A DNA stretch of 64,000 nucleotides, taken from assembly GCF_008727715.1 (NCBI RefSeq), contig NZ_CP044218.1:4295501-4359500 (forward strand), read 5' to 3'. Made by a program: the position numbers and the translations under genes. The DNA is from Mesorhizobium terrae (GTDB lineage Bacteria > Pseudomonadota > Alphaproteobacteria > Rhizobiales > Rhizobiaceae). Numbering within the stretch: position 1 is the first letter of the stretch; every line of letters begins with the position of its first letter. The notes beneath the pieces were generated by a model, which saw only the letters and a list, made by a program, of their open reading frames with translations, had not been told where the DNA came from and ran no database searches. Below, in pieces: positions 1-8,476 of the stretch.

Positions 1-266
1 CCGGCCATGGCGGCCCGCGCCGTCGGGGCGCTCTCGATCGCTTGCCATATCTCGGTGCCGACCACCTTGTTGTAGTGGTCGGTGGCCTCGAGAAAGAGCG
101 CTTCCTTGCTGCCGAAGGCGGCGTAGAGGCTGGGCGAATTGATGCCCATCGCCGTGGTCAGGTCGCTCAGCGACGCGCCTTCGTAACCTTTCGTCCAGAA
201 CACCTCCATCGCCCGCCCGAGGGCGGCGGTGCGATCGAAACTGCGTGGACGTCCGCGGTCGGCCAT
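1..266 (-). CDS. TetR-family transcriptional regulator, partial (C-terminus outside window)
   Basis: Read on the minus strand from the ATG at 266 the protein begins MADRGRPRSFDRTAALGRAM and continues through a typical TetR N-terminal helix-turn-helix (a segment GYEGASLSDLTTAMGINSPS, then LYAAFGSKEALF), so the DNA-binding domain is complete and only the ligand-binding C-terminal part is cut by the window edge. It is divergent from the dehydrogenase at 367, with an inverted-repeat operator region between them, which suggests that it represses itself and that gene. The inducer cannot be inferred. Confidence 0.85.
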   Translation of the reverse strand, partial: MADRGRPRSFDRTAALGRAMEVFWTKGYEGASLSDLTTAMGINSPSLYAAFGSKEALFLEATDHYNKVVGTEIWQAIESAPTARAAMA

Positions 267-285
267 GGGGTCTTCCTTTCTGTGT

Positions 286-353
286 TGATCAATACATAAA
301 TGTCTTGACGGCGCTGCGCAACATCGCCAGATGTTTATGTATCGATTGATACA
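286..353. promoter_or_regulatory. Divergent operator region between TetR gene and dehydrogenase
   Basis: The sequence shows TGTATC-GATT-GATACA, a perfect six-base-arm palindrome at 338-353, just upstream of the dehydrogenase ribosome-binding site. A related site, with ATACATAAA inverted relative to TTTATGTAT, lies at about 286-302. Paired palindromes between a TetR gene and its divergent target are the usual autoregulatory arrangement; that this TetR protein binds them is inference. Confidence 0.55.
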
Positions 354-366
354 GAAAGGAATATCG

Positions 367-1113
367 ATGACTTCCACCAATTTGCAGGGCAAGGCAGCGC
401 TAGTGACCGGCGGCAGCAGGGGCATCGGCGCGGCGATCGCCCGCAGGCTTGCGGCCGAAGGCGCGGACGTGGCGATTACTTATGTCAACGGCGCCGACAA
501 GGCCGAAGCCGTGGTCAAGGAGATCAAGGCGAGTGGGCGTCGCGCCGTCGCGATCAAGGCCGACAATCGCGACGCCGAGGCGGTCGAACGTTCGGTCAAG
601 GAAGCGGCCGGCGCGCTCGGCCGGCTGGATATCCTGGTCAACAGCGCCGGCATCTGGCGCGCGGCTCCGGTGGGCGAGCTTTCGCTTGCCGATTTCGACG
701 AAACGATCGAGGTCAATCTGCGGGCGCCGTTCGTTGCCTCCAAGGCTGCTGCGGCGCTGATGGGCGAGGGTGGCTCGATCATTTCGATTTCATCCAACCT
801 GGCCGACCGCGTGTCGGACCCGGGGCTTGCCGCCTATTCGGCGAGCAAGGCGGGGCTGGTCGGGCTCACCAAGGCGCTGGCGCGCGATCTCGGGTCCCGT
901 GGCATCACCGCCAACATCGTCAATCCCGGATCGACCAACACCGATATGAACCCTGCCAACGGGCCACATGCCGAACACCAGCGCCAGAAGATGGCAACGC
1001 CGCGCTTCGGCGATGCCTCGGAAATCGCCAGCCTGGTCGCCTGGCTTGCCGGTCCGGAAAGCCGTTTCGTCACCGGCTCGGCCTTCACCATAGACGGCGG
1101 CGCCAACATCTGA
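367..1113 (+). CDS. SDR-family NAD(P)-dependent oxidoreductase
   Basis: Classical short-chain dehydrogenase of 248 residues, the usual length. The Rossmann glycine motif TGGSRGIG is at about residues 14-21, the NSAG motif follows strand 4, and the active-site pair is Y157-x3-K161 (YSASK) with an upstream Ser. The C-terminus ends in the typical FVTGSAFTIDGGANI block, as in FabG-like enzymes acting on 3-oxoacyl or small keto substrates. The start at 367 has AGAAAGGA upstream; an in-frame ATG at 331 lies inside the operator and is unlikely. It is probably controlled by the divergent TetR regulator. The substrate is unknown. Confidence 0.9.
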   Translation: MTSTNLQGKAALVTGGSRGIGAAIARRLAAEGADVAITYVNGADKAEAVVKEIKASGRRAVAIKADNRDAEAVERSVKEAAGALGRLDILVNSAGIWRAAPVGELSLADFDETIEVNLRAPFVASKAAAALMGEGGSIISISSNLADRVSDPGLAAYSASKAGLVGLTKALARDLGSRGITANIVNPGSTNTDMNPANGPHAEHQRQKMATPRFGDASEIASLVAWLAGPESRFVTGSAFTIDGGANI

Positions 1114-1336
1114 GGCAACCGTTCCGGGCCTGATTTCGTTGATAGCGGGGTAGGGATGGATTCCCGCCCCGCTGGCCAGTTCCCACAGGACCATTCTGCA
1201 ACAGTGTGAGTGGTTTCATGGAGGCTTAACCAAAAGGGTGTGAAACGTTATCATCCTGCCATAGAACCGCCACGCCTGTGACCAGAGCATCCGCGGCGGA
1301 ATTCGGGGCCCAGGAACGGGCTGGAGAGGGTGGTTC

Positions 1337-3259
1337 ATGAAATCGCTGGGTAAGAAAACCGTGCTGCTTTCGATCGCGGCTTTGACCGCGACGCTGGCGC
1401 TCGGGGCCCCACAGGCCAGTGCCGACGGGCTGTTCGACATGTTGTTCGGCGGCAGTGGCGGCAGGCCGGGCCAGTCGCCCTCCATGCGCGGCGGCGACGA
1501 TTATTTCGGCGACACCTATGGGCGTGGCGAGCCGCGCAAACAGGTTCGGCGCGGCGAGTTTCCACCACCGCCCGGCACACGCAAGCAGGCGGCGATCGCC
1601 AAGATCACCGGGCCGACCTACAATACCTACAAGGCCGATCCGCTGGTCCGGGTCGATTTTTCGTCGCTGTCGGCAGCGCCGCAGAAGGTGGCGTTCGAGC
1701 CGGGACAGACCGACGGCGCGTTCCGCGATGCTCTTGCCGGGCTGGTGGGCTACGACCTTCTTGCCGAATCGGCCAATGCCAAGGCGCTTGTCGCCTATTA
1801 CGCCGCCAATCCGGGCTTCATCTGGGTGACCGGAACCGAGGTCAACGAGCGCGCCAAGCAGGCGCTGCGCGTGCTGGGCGAAGCGGCGAGCTACGGGCTT
1901 GCCCCGTCGGACTACACGGTCGAGGTGCCGGTTGCGACCGTCACCGATCCGGCAGCCCGCACGAAGGAGATGATCCGCTTCGAAATGGCACTGTCGGCGC
2001 GCGTGCTGCGCTACATCGACGATGCCCAGGACGGCCGCATCGATCCCAACAAAATCTCCGGCTACTATGATTTCCCGGCGAAGCCGTTCGACCGCGAGGC
2101 CGCGTTGAAGGCGCTTGCCCATACCCAGGAGACGGCCACCTATCTGGAATCGCGCCATCCGCAGAATCCCGAATACCAGGCGCTGCGTGTCGAACTCGAA
2201 ACGCTGAAGGCCAGCGAAGAGAACCAGATCGTCGTCGATCCCAAGCTGAAGCTCAAGCCTGGCGAGACCAGCCCGGAGCTACCCAAGCTGTTGTCGCTGA
2301 TCGCCCGCGACCTCGATGACGAGATGGGCGGCGCATATGGCGAGGTGCTGGCGAGGCTCGGCACCAGCGAGACCTATGGCCAGGAACTCGTGCCTGTCAT
2401 CAAGGCGGCGCAGAAGAAGGCAGGCCAGAAGGGCGACGGCGTCATCGGGCCGCGCACAGTGGCGGCTCTCGCCGGTTCGTCCAAGGCCGACCGCATCGCC
2501 AAGGTGCAATACGCGCTGGAGGAATTGCGCTGGCATCCATCCGATCTGGGCAGCCCGCGCGTGTTCATCAATCAGCCTGCCTACACGGCCAGCTATATCG
2601 ATGGCGGCGTGGAGAAGCTGAAGACGCGCACCGTCATCGGCAAGGTCACCAACCAGACCAGCTTCTTCTTCGATGAGATCAAGCAGGTCGACTACAATCC
2701 CTATTGGGGCGTGCCGCAGTCGATCCTGGTCAACGAGATGCTGCCGAGGCTGAGGCGCGATCCGGGCTATCTCGACCGGGCCGGCTATGAGGTAACGGAC
2801 GCGCGCGGCAAACGCATTCCCTCCAACGCGGTCGACTGGGGCGCATACGGTTCGAAGATCCCCTACAATGTGCGCCAGCAGCCGAGCGAGGCCAATGCGC
2901 TGGGCGAACTGAAGATCCTGTTCCCCAACAAGCACGCCATCTACATGCACGACACGCCGCAAAAGGCATTTTTCCAGCGCGACATGCGGGCACTGAGCCA
3001 TGGCTGCGTGCGCCTCCAGGACCCGCGCGGCATGGCCGCCGCGGTGCTCGACACCTCGGTCGACTACATTGCCGACAAGCTGGCGCAGGGCCATTCCTCG
3101 CAGCAGGTGACGCGCAAGATTCCGGTCTATGTCGCCTATTTCACCGCCTGGCCCGACATGTCCGGCAAGGTCGAATATTTCGACGACGTCTACGGTCGCG
3201 ACGACCGCTTGCGGCAGGCGCTGGAAGCAGTCGCCGCGGTGCGCAGCCCGTCGAGCTGA
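1337..3259 (+). CDS. L,D-transpeptidase (YkuD family) with peptidoglycan-binding region
   Basis: A 640-residue protein with an N-terminal signal peptide (basic start, hydrophobic core, cleavage near GAPQASA), so it is periplasmic. The middle holds a peptidoglycan-binding-like segment (VIKAAQKKAGQKGDGVIGPRT, cut here at 20) around residues 350-380. The C-terminal YkuD catalytic domain carries the SHGCVR signature with H555 and nucleophile C557. Size and order resemble YcbB-type enzymes that make 3-3 peptidoglycan cross-links; Hyphomicrobiales rely heavily on such links for polar growth. A GGAGAGG ribosome-binding site precedes the ATG. The gene stands alone and is followed by a hairpin at 3261-3283. 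Confidence 0.9.
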   Translation: MKSLGKKTVLLSIAALTATLALGAPQASADGLFDMLFGGSGGRPGQSPSMRGGDDYFGDTYGRGEPRKQVRRGEFPPPPGTRKQAAIAKITGPTYNTYKADPLVRVDFSSLSAAPQKVAFEPGQTDGAFRDALAGLVGYDLLAESANAKALVAYYAANPGFIWVTGTEVNERAKQALRVLGEAASYGLAPSDYTVEVPVATVTDPAARTKEMIRFEMALSARVLRYIDDAQDGRIDPNKISGYYDFPAKPFDREAALKALAHTQETATYLESRHPQNPEYQALRVELETLKASEENQIVVDPKLKLKPGETSPELPKLLSLIARDLDDEMGGAYGEVLARLGTSETYGQELVPVIKAAQKKAGQKGDGVIGPRTVAALAGSSKADRIAKVQYALEELRWHPSDLGSPRVFINQPAYTASYIDGGVEKLKTRTVIGKVTNQTSFFFDEIKQVDYNPYWGVPQSILVNEMLPRLRRDPGYLDRAGYEVTDARGKRIPSNAVDWGAYGSKIPYNVRQQPSEANALGELKILFPNKHAIYMHDTPQKAFFQRDMRALSHGCVRLQDPRGMAAAVLDTSVDYIADKLAQGHSSQQVTRKIPVYVAYFTAWPDMSGKVEYFDDVYGRDDRLRQALEAVAAVRSPSS

Positions 3260-3260
3260 C

Positions 3261-3283
3261 GCAAGCGCCCAACAGGCGCTTGC
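3261..3283. terminator. Stem-loop between convergent genes
   Basis: A perfect nine-base inverted repeat (GCAAGCGCC / GGCGCTTGC) with a CAACA loop directly follows the L,D-transpeptidase stop codon and lies between two convergent genes. It has no T-run, so it may be a weak or bidirectional terminator or an mRNA-end stabiliser. Confidence 0.5.
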
Positions 3284-3309
3284 CCATCACTCCGGCCAGC
3301 GTGATGACG

Positions 3310-4014
3310 CTAGTCCGCCTTCAGCGGCTGCGGGGTGTCGATGCGGCGGGACCAGTCTTCGGTCTGGCCCGACGACAGCCGGGCGGCGGCGAGGCGGCGC
3401 CAATTGTCCGGCAGGCCGGGCAGGGCGGCGAGACCGGCGAGTGCTGCCCGGTTCATGCGGTCGTGGTAGAGAAGGTGCGATACCCTGGCCACCGACCAGT
3501 CGGGATGTCGCCTCTTAATCAGCCGGCCGTGGTCGCCGGCGGCGATGATGCCTGGTTCTGACACCCGGAAATACCAGCCGCTGCGCCCCGTATCCTGCAC
3601 GCGGCGTGCCATGTCAGGCAGATCGAAGCGCAGGTTGAGCTTCCAGCAGGGCTGGCGGCCCTGGCTGACCTCCAGCAGCGCGCCACCGACGCGCCAGAGG
3701 TCTCCGAGGCAGAGATCGGCTTCGGTTATCCCGTCCAAGACCAGGTTCTCGCCAAAGGCGCCGGGGCTGAAGCGCGCGGCGCGATGCGGCAGTTCGGCTG
3801 CCCAGTCCGGCATGTGCGAAACCGCATAGGCGTGGATCGCCTTGTCGGGGCCGCCGTGACGTTTGCGGTCGCCCTGTTGGTCGCCGTCAAGTCCGAGTTT
3901 TTCCGCCCGAACCGGCCCGTCGACCTTGTGCTTGTCGATGGCACTCAGCGCGCCATCCGGGCCAAACGGCACCGCTTGCCCGATGCGCAGTTCGGTCACA
4001 TGGAAGGTGGTCAT
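3310..4014 (-). CDS. MOSC domain-containing protein (YiiM-like)
   Basis: A 234-residue protein similar along its length to the E. coli YiiM family: KVDGPVRAEKLGLDGDQQGD, then HGGPDKAIHAY, FGENLVLDG and the conserved cysteine region GRQPCWKLN (C123). MOSC proteins handle sulfur or molybdenum-cofactor-linked reductions; YiiM acts on N-hydroxylated compounds such as 6-hydroxylaminopurine. The C-terminal helical extension ending SSGQTEDWSRR also matches YiiM. The start at 4014 (MTTFHVTEL) is chosen over an upstream in-frame ATG at 4035 because family members begin here. No operon partner is visible. Confidence 0.85.
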   Translation of the reverse strand: MTTFHVTELRIGQAVPFGPDGALSAIDKHKVDGPVRAEKLGLDGDQQGDRKRHGGPDKAIHAYAVSHMPDWAAELPHRAARFSPGAFGENLVLDGITEADLCLGDLWRVGGALLEVSQGRQPCWKLNLRFDLPDMARRVQDTGRSGWYFRVSEPGIIAAGDHGRLIKRRHPDWSVARVSHLLYHDRMNRAALAGLAALPGLPDNWRRLAAARLSSGQTEDWSRRIDTPQPLKAD

Positions 4015-4173
4015 GCTGGGCAGTGTCCTCGGCAAAATGAGCAGGTCGCTGCGATATCCGCCCTTATCTGGGGTTTGTCGTCAGCGGCCATCAAGGCGCC
4101 AGGCGATGCAAAGGACTGACCCATGGCTTGGGTGGCCGGGGGCGGTCAAATCGTATCGAGCGATGTCCAGCCT

Positions 4174-4254
4174 TCACCACCAGCCCATCTCGTGGCCTGC
4201 CACGGCGATGGCGATCAGGATGCCGGCAAGGTGAAGCAGCCACTCATAGCGCAT
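4174..4254 (-). CDS. Possible 26-residue membrane micropeptide
   Basis: An ORF of 26 codons starting MRYEWLLHLAGILIAIAVAG, one hydrophobic helix, ending in HEMGWW. An AGGT lies seven bases before the ATG. It sits alone in the 460-base spacer between the MOSC and porin genes. Only length, hydrophobicity and the weak ribosome-binding site support it, so it could be chance. Confidence 0.25.
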   Translation of the reverse strand: MRYEWLLHLAGILIAIAVAGHEMGWW

Positions 4255-4358
4255 CGCTACCTGTTAGCGGTTTGGCCAAAGCGGCGATAGAGCGGGCCGC
4301 GACGATGGTCGTGCCGCCAGCCAACGTAGATGCGGCGGTTTCCGCCTGGCTTTCCATC

Positions 4359-4389
4359 AAAAAAACGACCCGGCCATGGGGGCCGGGTC
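4359..4389 (-). terminator. Rho-independent terminator downstream of porin
   Basis: On the minus strand a GACCCGGCC / GGCCGGGTC stem is followed by a run of seven T. It lies about 90 bases past the porin stop codon and fits as its intrinsic terminator. Confidence 0.8.
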
Positions 4390-4476
4390 GATGTCTGATG
4401 ACGTCTTCACTTGGATAAAAAGAGCGAATGACTGGAGGTCAAACCTTTCACCCGCTAAACCAAAAGAGCCTCAGCC

Positions 4477-5631
4477 TTAGAAGTCGCGCTGGAAGCGGAG
4501 GATGCCGCCGACGCTGCTCTTCTTGTCGGTGGTGGTCCAGCTGCCGAGCCAGTCGGCGTCGCCGCGCTTGCCTTCGTTGAGGTAGTCAACTTCGGCCGTC
4601 ACGGTGAAGCCCGGAACCATCTGGTAAGCCACGTTCGCGGCTACGCCGAGGTTCTTCTGCTCGTCATAAGACACCTGGGTGTTGAAGGTGGTCTTCTCGT
4701 TGAACTTGTACGAGCCACCGCCCCAGAATGCCCAGTTGCCGCCCCACGGCTTGTAGAAGCTGCGAGCCGCGTGGTCGTCCGTGCCGTAACCGCCCATGAT
4801 GAAGAGCGAGATCTGGTCGGTGGCGTTCACGTCCAAGCGAACCTTGCCGGCCCACTCTTCCCAACTCGGATTGTAGGCAACGACACCGGTGATGCCGCCC
4901 CAGCCCTGGGTGTACTTGGCGCCGACCACGACGTTCGGGGCGTAGCTGTCGATGGTGTTGTCGACAATGCCGGGAACCCAGGCGCCGGTGCCATCCTTCA
5001 CGAAGGTATTGTAGCTACCCGAACCCTGTTCGAGCGACACGATCGCCGAGAAGCCGTTGCCTGCGTCGAAAGTGTAGCTGATCAGATTGGTGTCGAATTC
5101 ACCGTAAGGAACCAGCGTATCCTGGATGACGTTGCCGGCGTAACCCGAGAAGGTGTCGTAGGCCGATTCGTCCTTACCGACACGCAGGCCACCGAGCTGG
5201 ATCCAGGCGAAATTCAGCGAAATGCCACGGTTGCGAGCATCGGCATTGCTGTTGTCGTTGCCGAAGTTGAAGCGGGTTTCGGTGTAGGTCTTCAGGGTGC
5301 CGAGCTCGGTCTCCTGACCGGTCCAGGTCTTCAGCGTGAAGCGGGTGTTCTTGTTCCAGGTGTTCTGTTGCTTGCCGGTGAGCACGTCGTTGGTACGCGC
5401 GCCGTCGAAGGTACCCCGGTCGCCAAGACCGGCATCGTAACGGATGTAACCGCCAATGCGCAGGCAGGTTTCAGTGCCCGGGATGTAGAAGTAGCCGGCG
5501 CCGTAAACGTCACAGATCTTGACGTATTCGGCCGGTTCCGGCTCGGCGACGACGACAGCGTCGGCGGCGCGTGCACCCGAGACTGCGAGCAGAGCCGCAC
5601 CGGTGCTGAGAAGTAAAGTATGGATTTTCAC
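4477..5631 (-). CDS. Porin, rhizobial Omp2b/RopA type
   Basis: Outer-membrane beta-barrel porin of 384 residues. It has a cleavable signal peptide (VKIHTLLLSTGAALLAVSG, ending ARA) and the family's N-terminal pattern VKICDVYGAGYFYIPGTETC followed by LRIGGYIRYDAG, with two cysteines. It ends in the aromatic FQRDF that closes the last strand. The start is a GTG at 5631 preceded by AGGGGA; translating further upstream adds a non-porin leader. This family forms general diffusion pores for small hydrophilic solutes in Hyphomicrobiales. The gene is monocistronic, with a promoter at 5795-5823, a leader of about 160 bases and a terminator at 4359-4389. Confidence 0.92.
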   Translation of the reverse strand: MKIHTLLLSTGAALLAVSGARAADAVVVAEPEPAEYVKICDVYGAGYFYIPGTETCLRIGGYIRYDAGLGDRGTFDGARTNDVLTGKQQNTWNKNTRFTLKTWTGQETELGTLKTYTETRFNFGNDNSNADARNRGISLNFAWIQLGGLRVGKDESAYDTFSGYAGNVIQDTLVPYGEFDTNLISYTFDAGNGFSAIVSLEQGSGSYNTFVKDGTGAWVPGIVDNTIDSYAPNVVVGAKYTQGWGGITGVVAYNPSWEEWAGKVRLDVNATDQISLFIMGGYGTDDHAARSFYKPWGGNWAFWGGGSYKFNEKTTFNTQVSYDEQKNLGVAANVAYQMVPGFTVTAEVDYLNEGKRGDADWLGSWTTTDKKSSVGGILRFQRDF

Positions 5632-5794
5632 TGAAATCCCCTGTCCGTGCCTTGGGATCGTCAAGTTCCCCCTGTCGCGATTGCAATCCTCGCCGGAAGT
5701 TCCCGATCCAAACAAGGCGAACTATGCCTAGATCATGGCCGCTATCGTTAGTAACAAAAAAGTGACTGGTCTGTAACATTCGGAATATTTACTA

Positions 5795-5823
5795 AGTATA
5801 TCATTGGATATCGCATAATTGAA
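5795..5823 (-). promoter_or_regulatory. Predicted sigma70-type promoter of the porin gene
   Basis: On the minus strand TTCAAT is followed, after exactly 17 bases, by TATACT. The flanks are very AT-rich. Transcription from here would give a leader of about 160 nucleotides before the GTG start, long enough for post-transcriptional control. Confidence 0.5.
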
Positions 5824-5961
5824 AAGTCATTGATTCCATTGTGTAATTGAGAAATTTATAATTTTACATTGATGGATGGCCCGGCGGAGTGACGGAGTGT
5901 TCGGCGCTGTTCAGCGCCGACATGATTGTCACGGTGTTGCAATAACGTCACGGATCGCAGC

Positions 5962-6351
5962 TCACCAGGCGCCGTTAGACGGCTTGGGCTGTTTCTGATC
6001 GAAAAGATGCTGCGCCCGCGTAATCTGGTCGGCGTTGTCGTGCGTCCAATGGTGGATAGCGTTGAGCAATGTCCGCACCGAACGCCCGAGGTCTGTCACG
6101 CTGTATTCGACGCCAGGAGGCGCGGTGTCGACCAGTCGCCGGCTGATCAGGCCGTTGCGTTCGAGCCGCCGCAAACTCTGTGTCAGCGTTTTCTGGGTGA
6201 TGCCCACCAGTTGGCGCTTCAAGACATTGAAGCGTAAAGCGCTTTCGGCGCGGTAGATGGCCTGCAAAACCAGTATGGTCCATTTGTCGGCGAAAAGTTC
6301 GTGTACGACGCGGTCCTCGTCCTCGCTACGATCCGAGGTACTATTGATCAT
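5962..6351 (-). CDS. HxlR-family winged-helix transcriptional regulator
   Basis: 129 residues with the HxlR/MarR-like winged helix: DKWTILVLQAI, then FNVLKRQLVGITQKTLTQSL, RRLERNGLISR and the wing VEYSVTDLGRSV. AGGAG precedes the ATG by seven bases. HxlR proteins are DUF24-type regulators that often answer to aldehydes, quinones or oxidants and usually control an adjacent oxidoreductase. Here no divergent target is adjacent; the porin lies downstream on the same strand. There are no Cys residues, so a thiol-switch mechanism is unlikely. Confidence 0.88.
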   Translation of the reverse strand: MINSTSDRSEDEDRVVHELFADKWTILVLQAIYRAESALRFNVLKRQLVGITQKTLTQSLRRLERNGLISRRLVDTAPPGVEYSVTDLGRSVRTLLNAIHHWTHDNADQITRAQHLFDQKQPKPSNGAW

Positions 6352-6631
6352 AATGCACTCCTGAAGGACCCCCGGTTGGAAATGGGACGAATGGCCTCTA
6401 ACGGTCTTGGCGGCGCTTAAGTTCCAGCAGATTTTCTGCGGATGTCTCTCGCAAGGTTGGCGAAGAGACGGCGGCCAGAATCGGTGCGACAGGATGCACC
6501 CGCGCGCCGGTTTCAGGGAGCCGGTGCCAGATCAAAATCGCGTTAGCGGAGACTTCGTCAGTCCGCCATGGCGGTGAAACAGGCCCTTGGCGGGAAGAAT
6601 TGCAGTGCCAATGTGGACGTTGCCCGGACGA

Positions 6632-7402
6632 TCAGGGCTCGTCCTGTGGGGTGGATTCCGAGATCGCGGGCATGGCGGTCCCTATCCCCGGCTCATGCTT
6701 GAAGGCAACGAATGTGTCTGAAATCTCGACCCTGCTGAACAAGCCGCTTTCGTCGATCAATCGCGCGCAAACGGCGTTGAAATAGACGATCCAGACGCTT
6801 CTTTCCTCGCGCAGGAGCGCGCTTTCCAGATTGGCAAGAACACCCCGCAGGACGGTTTCGCCGAATGGATTGAACAGGAAAACCAGCAGATTCCCGGAGG
6901 GGAACTGGTAGTCGATCGCGTCCATTTGAAGTGTCGAAACATCCTGGCAGACGCGCCTCGATGCGGGGTACTTCAGAATGTTTTCGGCGGCGACCGCGTT
7001 CAGCTCGTGCGAAAATTCCACGCCGATCACCCGTTTGAAGGGGTATTCGGACGCGATCATGAGGATGCGACCTTTCCCGGAGCCCAGGTCGCAAAAGGAA
7101 AAATCTTCCAGATCTGCCGGCAAAGCCTCGATCGATCTGCGGATCAGAAAGGGCGCCAATGTCTGATAGTGCGCTCCTTCAAGCTGATGGGGACTATCGA
7201 TCTCCAACTGCCATAAAGGAACATTGCCTTCGGTGTCGGTACCGAATTCACGATCGAACGCGCTGCCTTCGGCATTTTGATGCCGCCGACCTCGCAACCT
7301 TGCCAGGCCAAGCCGCACAAGCGCGGCAAACCCGTCGCGATGCAGCCTGAAGCGAAGCCGGTCGAAAGCCAACTTCAGTTGATGTGGTTGAGCAAACCCC
7401 AT
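6632..7402 (-). CDS. Class I SAM-dependent methyltransferase, substrate unknown
   Basis: About 256 residues. The SAM-binding motif I is FCDLGSGKGRILMIA, followed by the acidic VIGVEFSHEL of motif II and a post-motif IV block LLVFLFNPFG. This layout is shared by many small-molecule and lysine methyltransferases (a Dot1-like reading is possible, not proven). I prefer the ATG at 7402 to a TTG at 7435 because a TATAAT-like -10 box lies only about ten bases before the TTG. It is monocistronic and the substrate cannot be told from context. Confidence 0.72.
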   Translation of the reverse strand: MGFAQPHQLKLAFDRLRFRLHRDGFAALVRLGLARLRGRRHQNAEGSAFDREFGTDTEGNVPLWQLEIDSPHQLEGAHYQTLAPFLIRRSIEALPADLEDFSFCDLGSGKGRILMIASEYPFKRVIGVEFSHELNAVAAENILKYPASRRVCQDVSTLQMDAIDYQFPSGNLLVFLFNPFGETVLRGVLANLESALLREERSVWIVYFNAVCARLIDESGLFSRVEISDTFVAFKHEPGIGTAMPAISESTPQDEP

Positions 7403-7444
7403 CCGCGGATCGCTTTCTGAAGAAAGACGGCACAACGAATTGCA

Positions 7445-7473
7445 ATTATATCGTTTTCCCGTTTCGGTGGCCA
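7445..7473 (-). promoter_or_regulatory. Predicted promoter of the methyltransferase gene
   Basis: On the minus strand TGGCCA, 17 bases, then a perfect TATAAT. It lies about 40 bases upstream of the preferred ATG at 7402. Confidence 0.4.
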
Positions 7474-7779
7474 GTGTTCTGCGAGGCCGTCGCCGGTGCC
7501 TGAAGCGGGGGGCGGATGGCGGTTGTAACCGAGGCAGGGCAGGCGGTGGTGATCTCGATCGTTGAGCGTCAATCCAACGTCTCTATGAGCGATTGGCCTT
7601 CCGCCTGATTGCGTGACAGCGATGGCGCGCGGGGTTTCAACCGGCCCGACAAGCGCAGACATTTCCGCCGAAAGCCGGATGAAGTCCGCCGCAAGGTTGA
7701 GGTTCAGATGCGCCAAAAGTGAGTGCTTCATCGGCTTGCCGGTTTTCCAGTGTGTCGTCGTGCGATATAAATCCTTCGT

Positions 7780-7856
7780 GACCTCGGGGCGGGATGGCAA
7801 CGCACGAAACCTGCAAGTTCCGTTAACCCCGGTTCGAATCCGAGGCGAGGTCTCCA
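7780..7856 (+). tRNA. tRNA-Cys(GCA)-like gene with aberrant arms, possibly a tRNA pseudogene
   Basis: A 77-base segment with a perfect seven-pair acceptor stem (GACCTCG / CGAGGTC), a T discriminator and an encoded CCA end. GTTCGAATC falls at the T-loop, and numbering from base 1 places TTC at 54-56 and T33 followed by GCA at 34-36. The U73 discriminator and GCA anticodon both point to cysteine. However, the D-stem has only three pairs, the anticodon arm folds best with a six-base loop and one mismatch, the T-stem has one C-A mismatch, and one extra base separates the T-stem from the acceptor. It is either a degenerate copy or a non-canonical tRNA. Confidence 0.4.
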
Positions 7857-7922
7857 GTCCGCTTCCTGTTTGACCAAAACCGTGGCTTCGGGCGGTAAGG
7901 CCTGCGGGTTGTTAATTGCAAA

Positions 7923-7963
7923 ATATCTATTGCAAAAAAATGTAATCGTTAATATCTAGATAT
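7923..7963 (+). promoter_or_regulatory. Promoter-operator of the sulfide detoxification operon (predicted BigR site)
   Basis: TTGCAA at 7930-7935, a 17-base spacer and TATCTA at 7953-7958 form a promoter. The -10 box lies inside the perfect 12-base palindrome ATATCTAGATAT (7952-7963), and a related ATATCTAT half lies upstream at 7923-7930. In Xylella and Agrobacterium BigR represses by binding an AT-rich palindrome over the -10 region; the same geometry with a bigR gene in the operon supports the assignment, which remains inference. Confidence 0.6.
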
Positions 7964-8023
7964 CGAAAATGATGCCGCGCCATGTGAGTGCGGCGGCTTG
8001 AAGCGATTTCGAGAGGATGTGCG

Positions 8024-8443
8024 ATGATCAAGGTGACCGATAAGCTCTGGGTTTCCGGACAGCCGACCGATGCCGATGTGGCTGCCGCCGGCGAGGCCGG
8101 CGTCCGCAGGATCGTCAACAACCGCCCCGAGAATGAAGAGCCGAGCCAGCCCAGCATGGCGGATGCCGCCGCGCTTGCGGGGCAGGCGGGCATGGATTTC
8201 GTCAACATCCCCGTGGCGCCGGGGCGCTATACGCTTGAGACGGTGCGTGCCTTCCAGAAGGCGGTAGTCGAGGCCGACGGGCCCGTGCTTGCGCATTGCA
8301 AGGGTGGCACACGCTCCGCCACGCTGTGGGCGATCGGCGAGGTTCTCGACGGTAGGATGTCGGCCGACGAACTCGACGCGGTCGGTCAGCGGCTCGGCAT
8401 CAATTTCGCCGGTGCCAAGGACTGGCTGCGCAACAACAACTGA
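8024..8443 (+). CDS. DUF442 / TIGR01244-type phosphatase-like sulfurtransferase
   Basis: 139 residues with a dual-specificity-phosphatase-like fold; the catalytic loop is HCKGGTRS with C92, and the substrate-positioning segment SGQPTDADV is near the N-terminus. In the bigR operons of Agrobacterium and Xylella this domain is fused to the persulfide dioxygenase in the protein Blh and acts in sulfur transfer; here it is a separate gene just upstream of the dioxygenase. The start at 8024 follows a GAGAGGA-like site. It is the first gene of the operon running to 11420 and lies just after the putative BigR operator. Confidence 0.85.
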   Translation: MIKVTDKLWVSGQPTDADVAAAGEAGVRRIVNNRPENEEPSQPSMADAAALAGQAGMDFVNIPVAPGRYTLETVRAFQKAVVEADGPVLAHCKGGTRSATLWAIGEVLDGRMSADELDAVGQRLGINFAGAKDWLRNNN

Positions 8444-8476
8444 CGATTTGAACCTGAACCGATCGTGAGGCTTGCC

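Noticed and set aside
4771..5616. 281-codon plus-strand frame opposite the porin
   Set aside because: It is the antisense shadow of a well-supported porin; the codon pattern follows from the porin's own GC bias.
7375..7800. Minus-strand frame of 141 codons across the tRNA-like sequence
   Set aside because: It overlaps the start of the methyltransferase and the tRNA-like gene, and the protein is low-quality with no family pattern.
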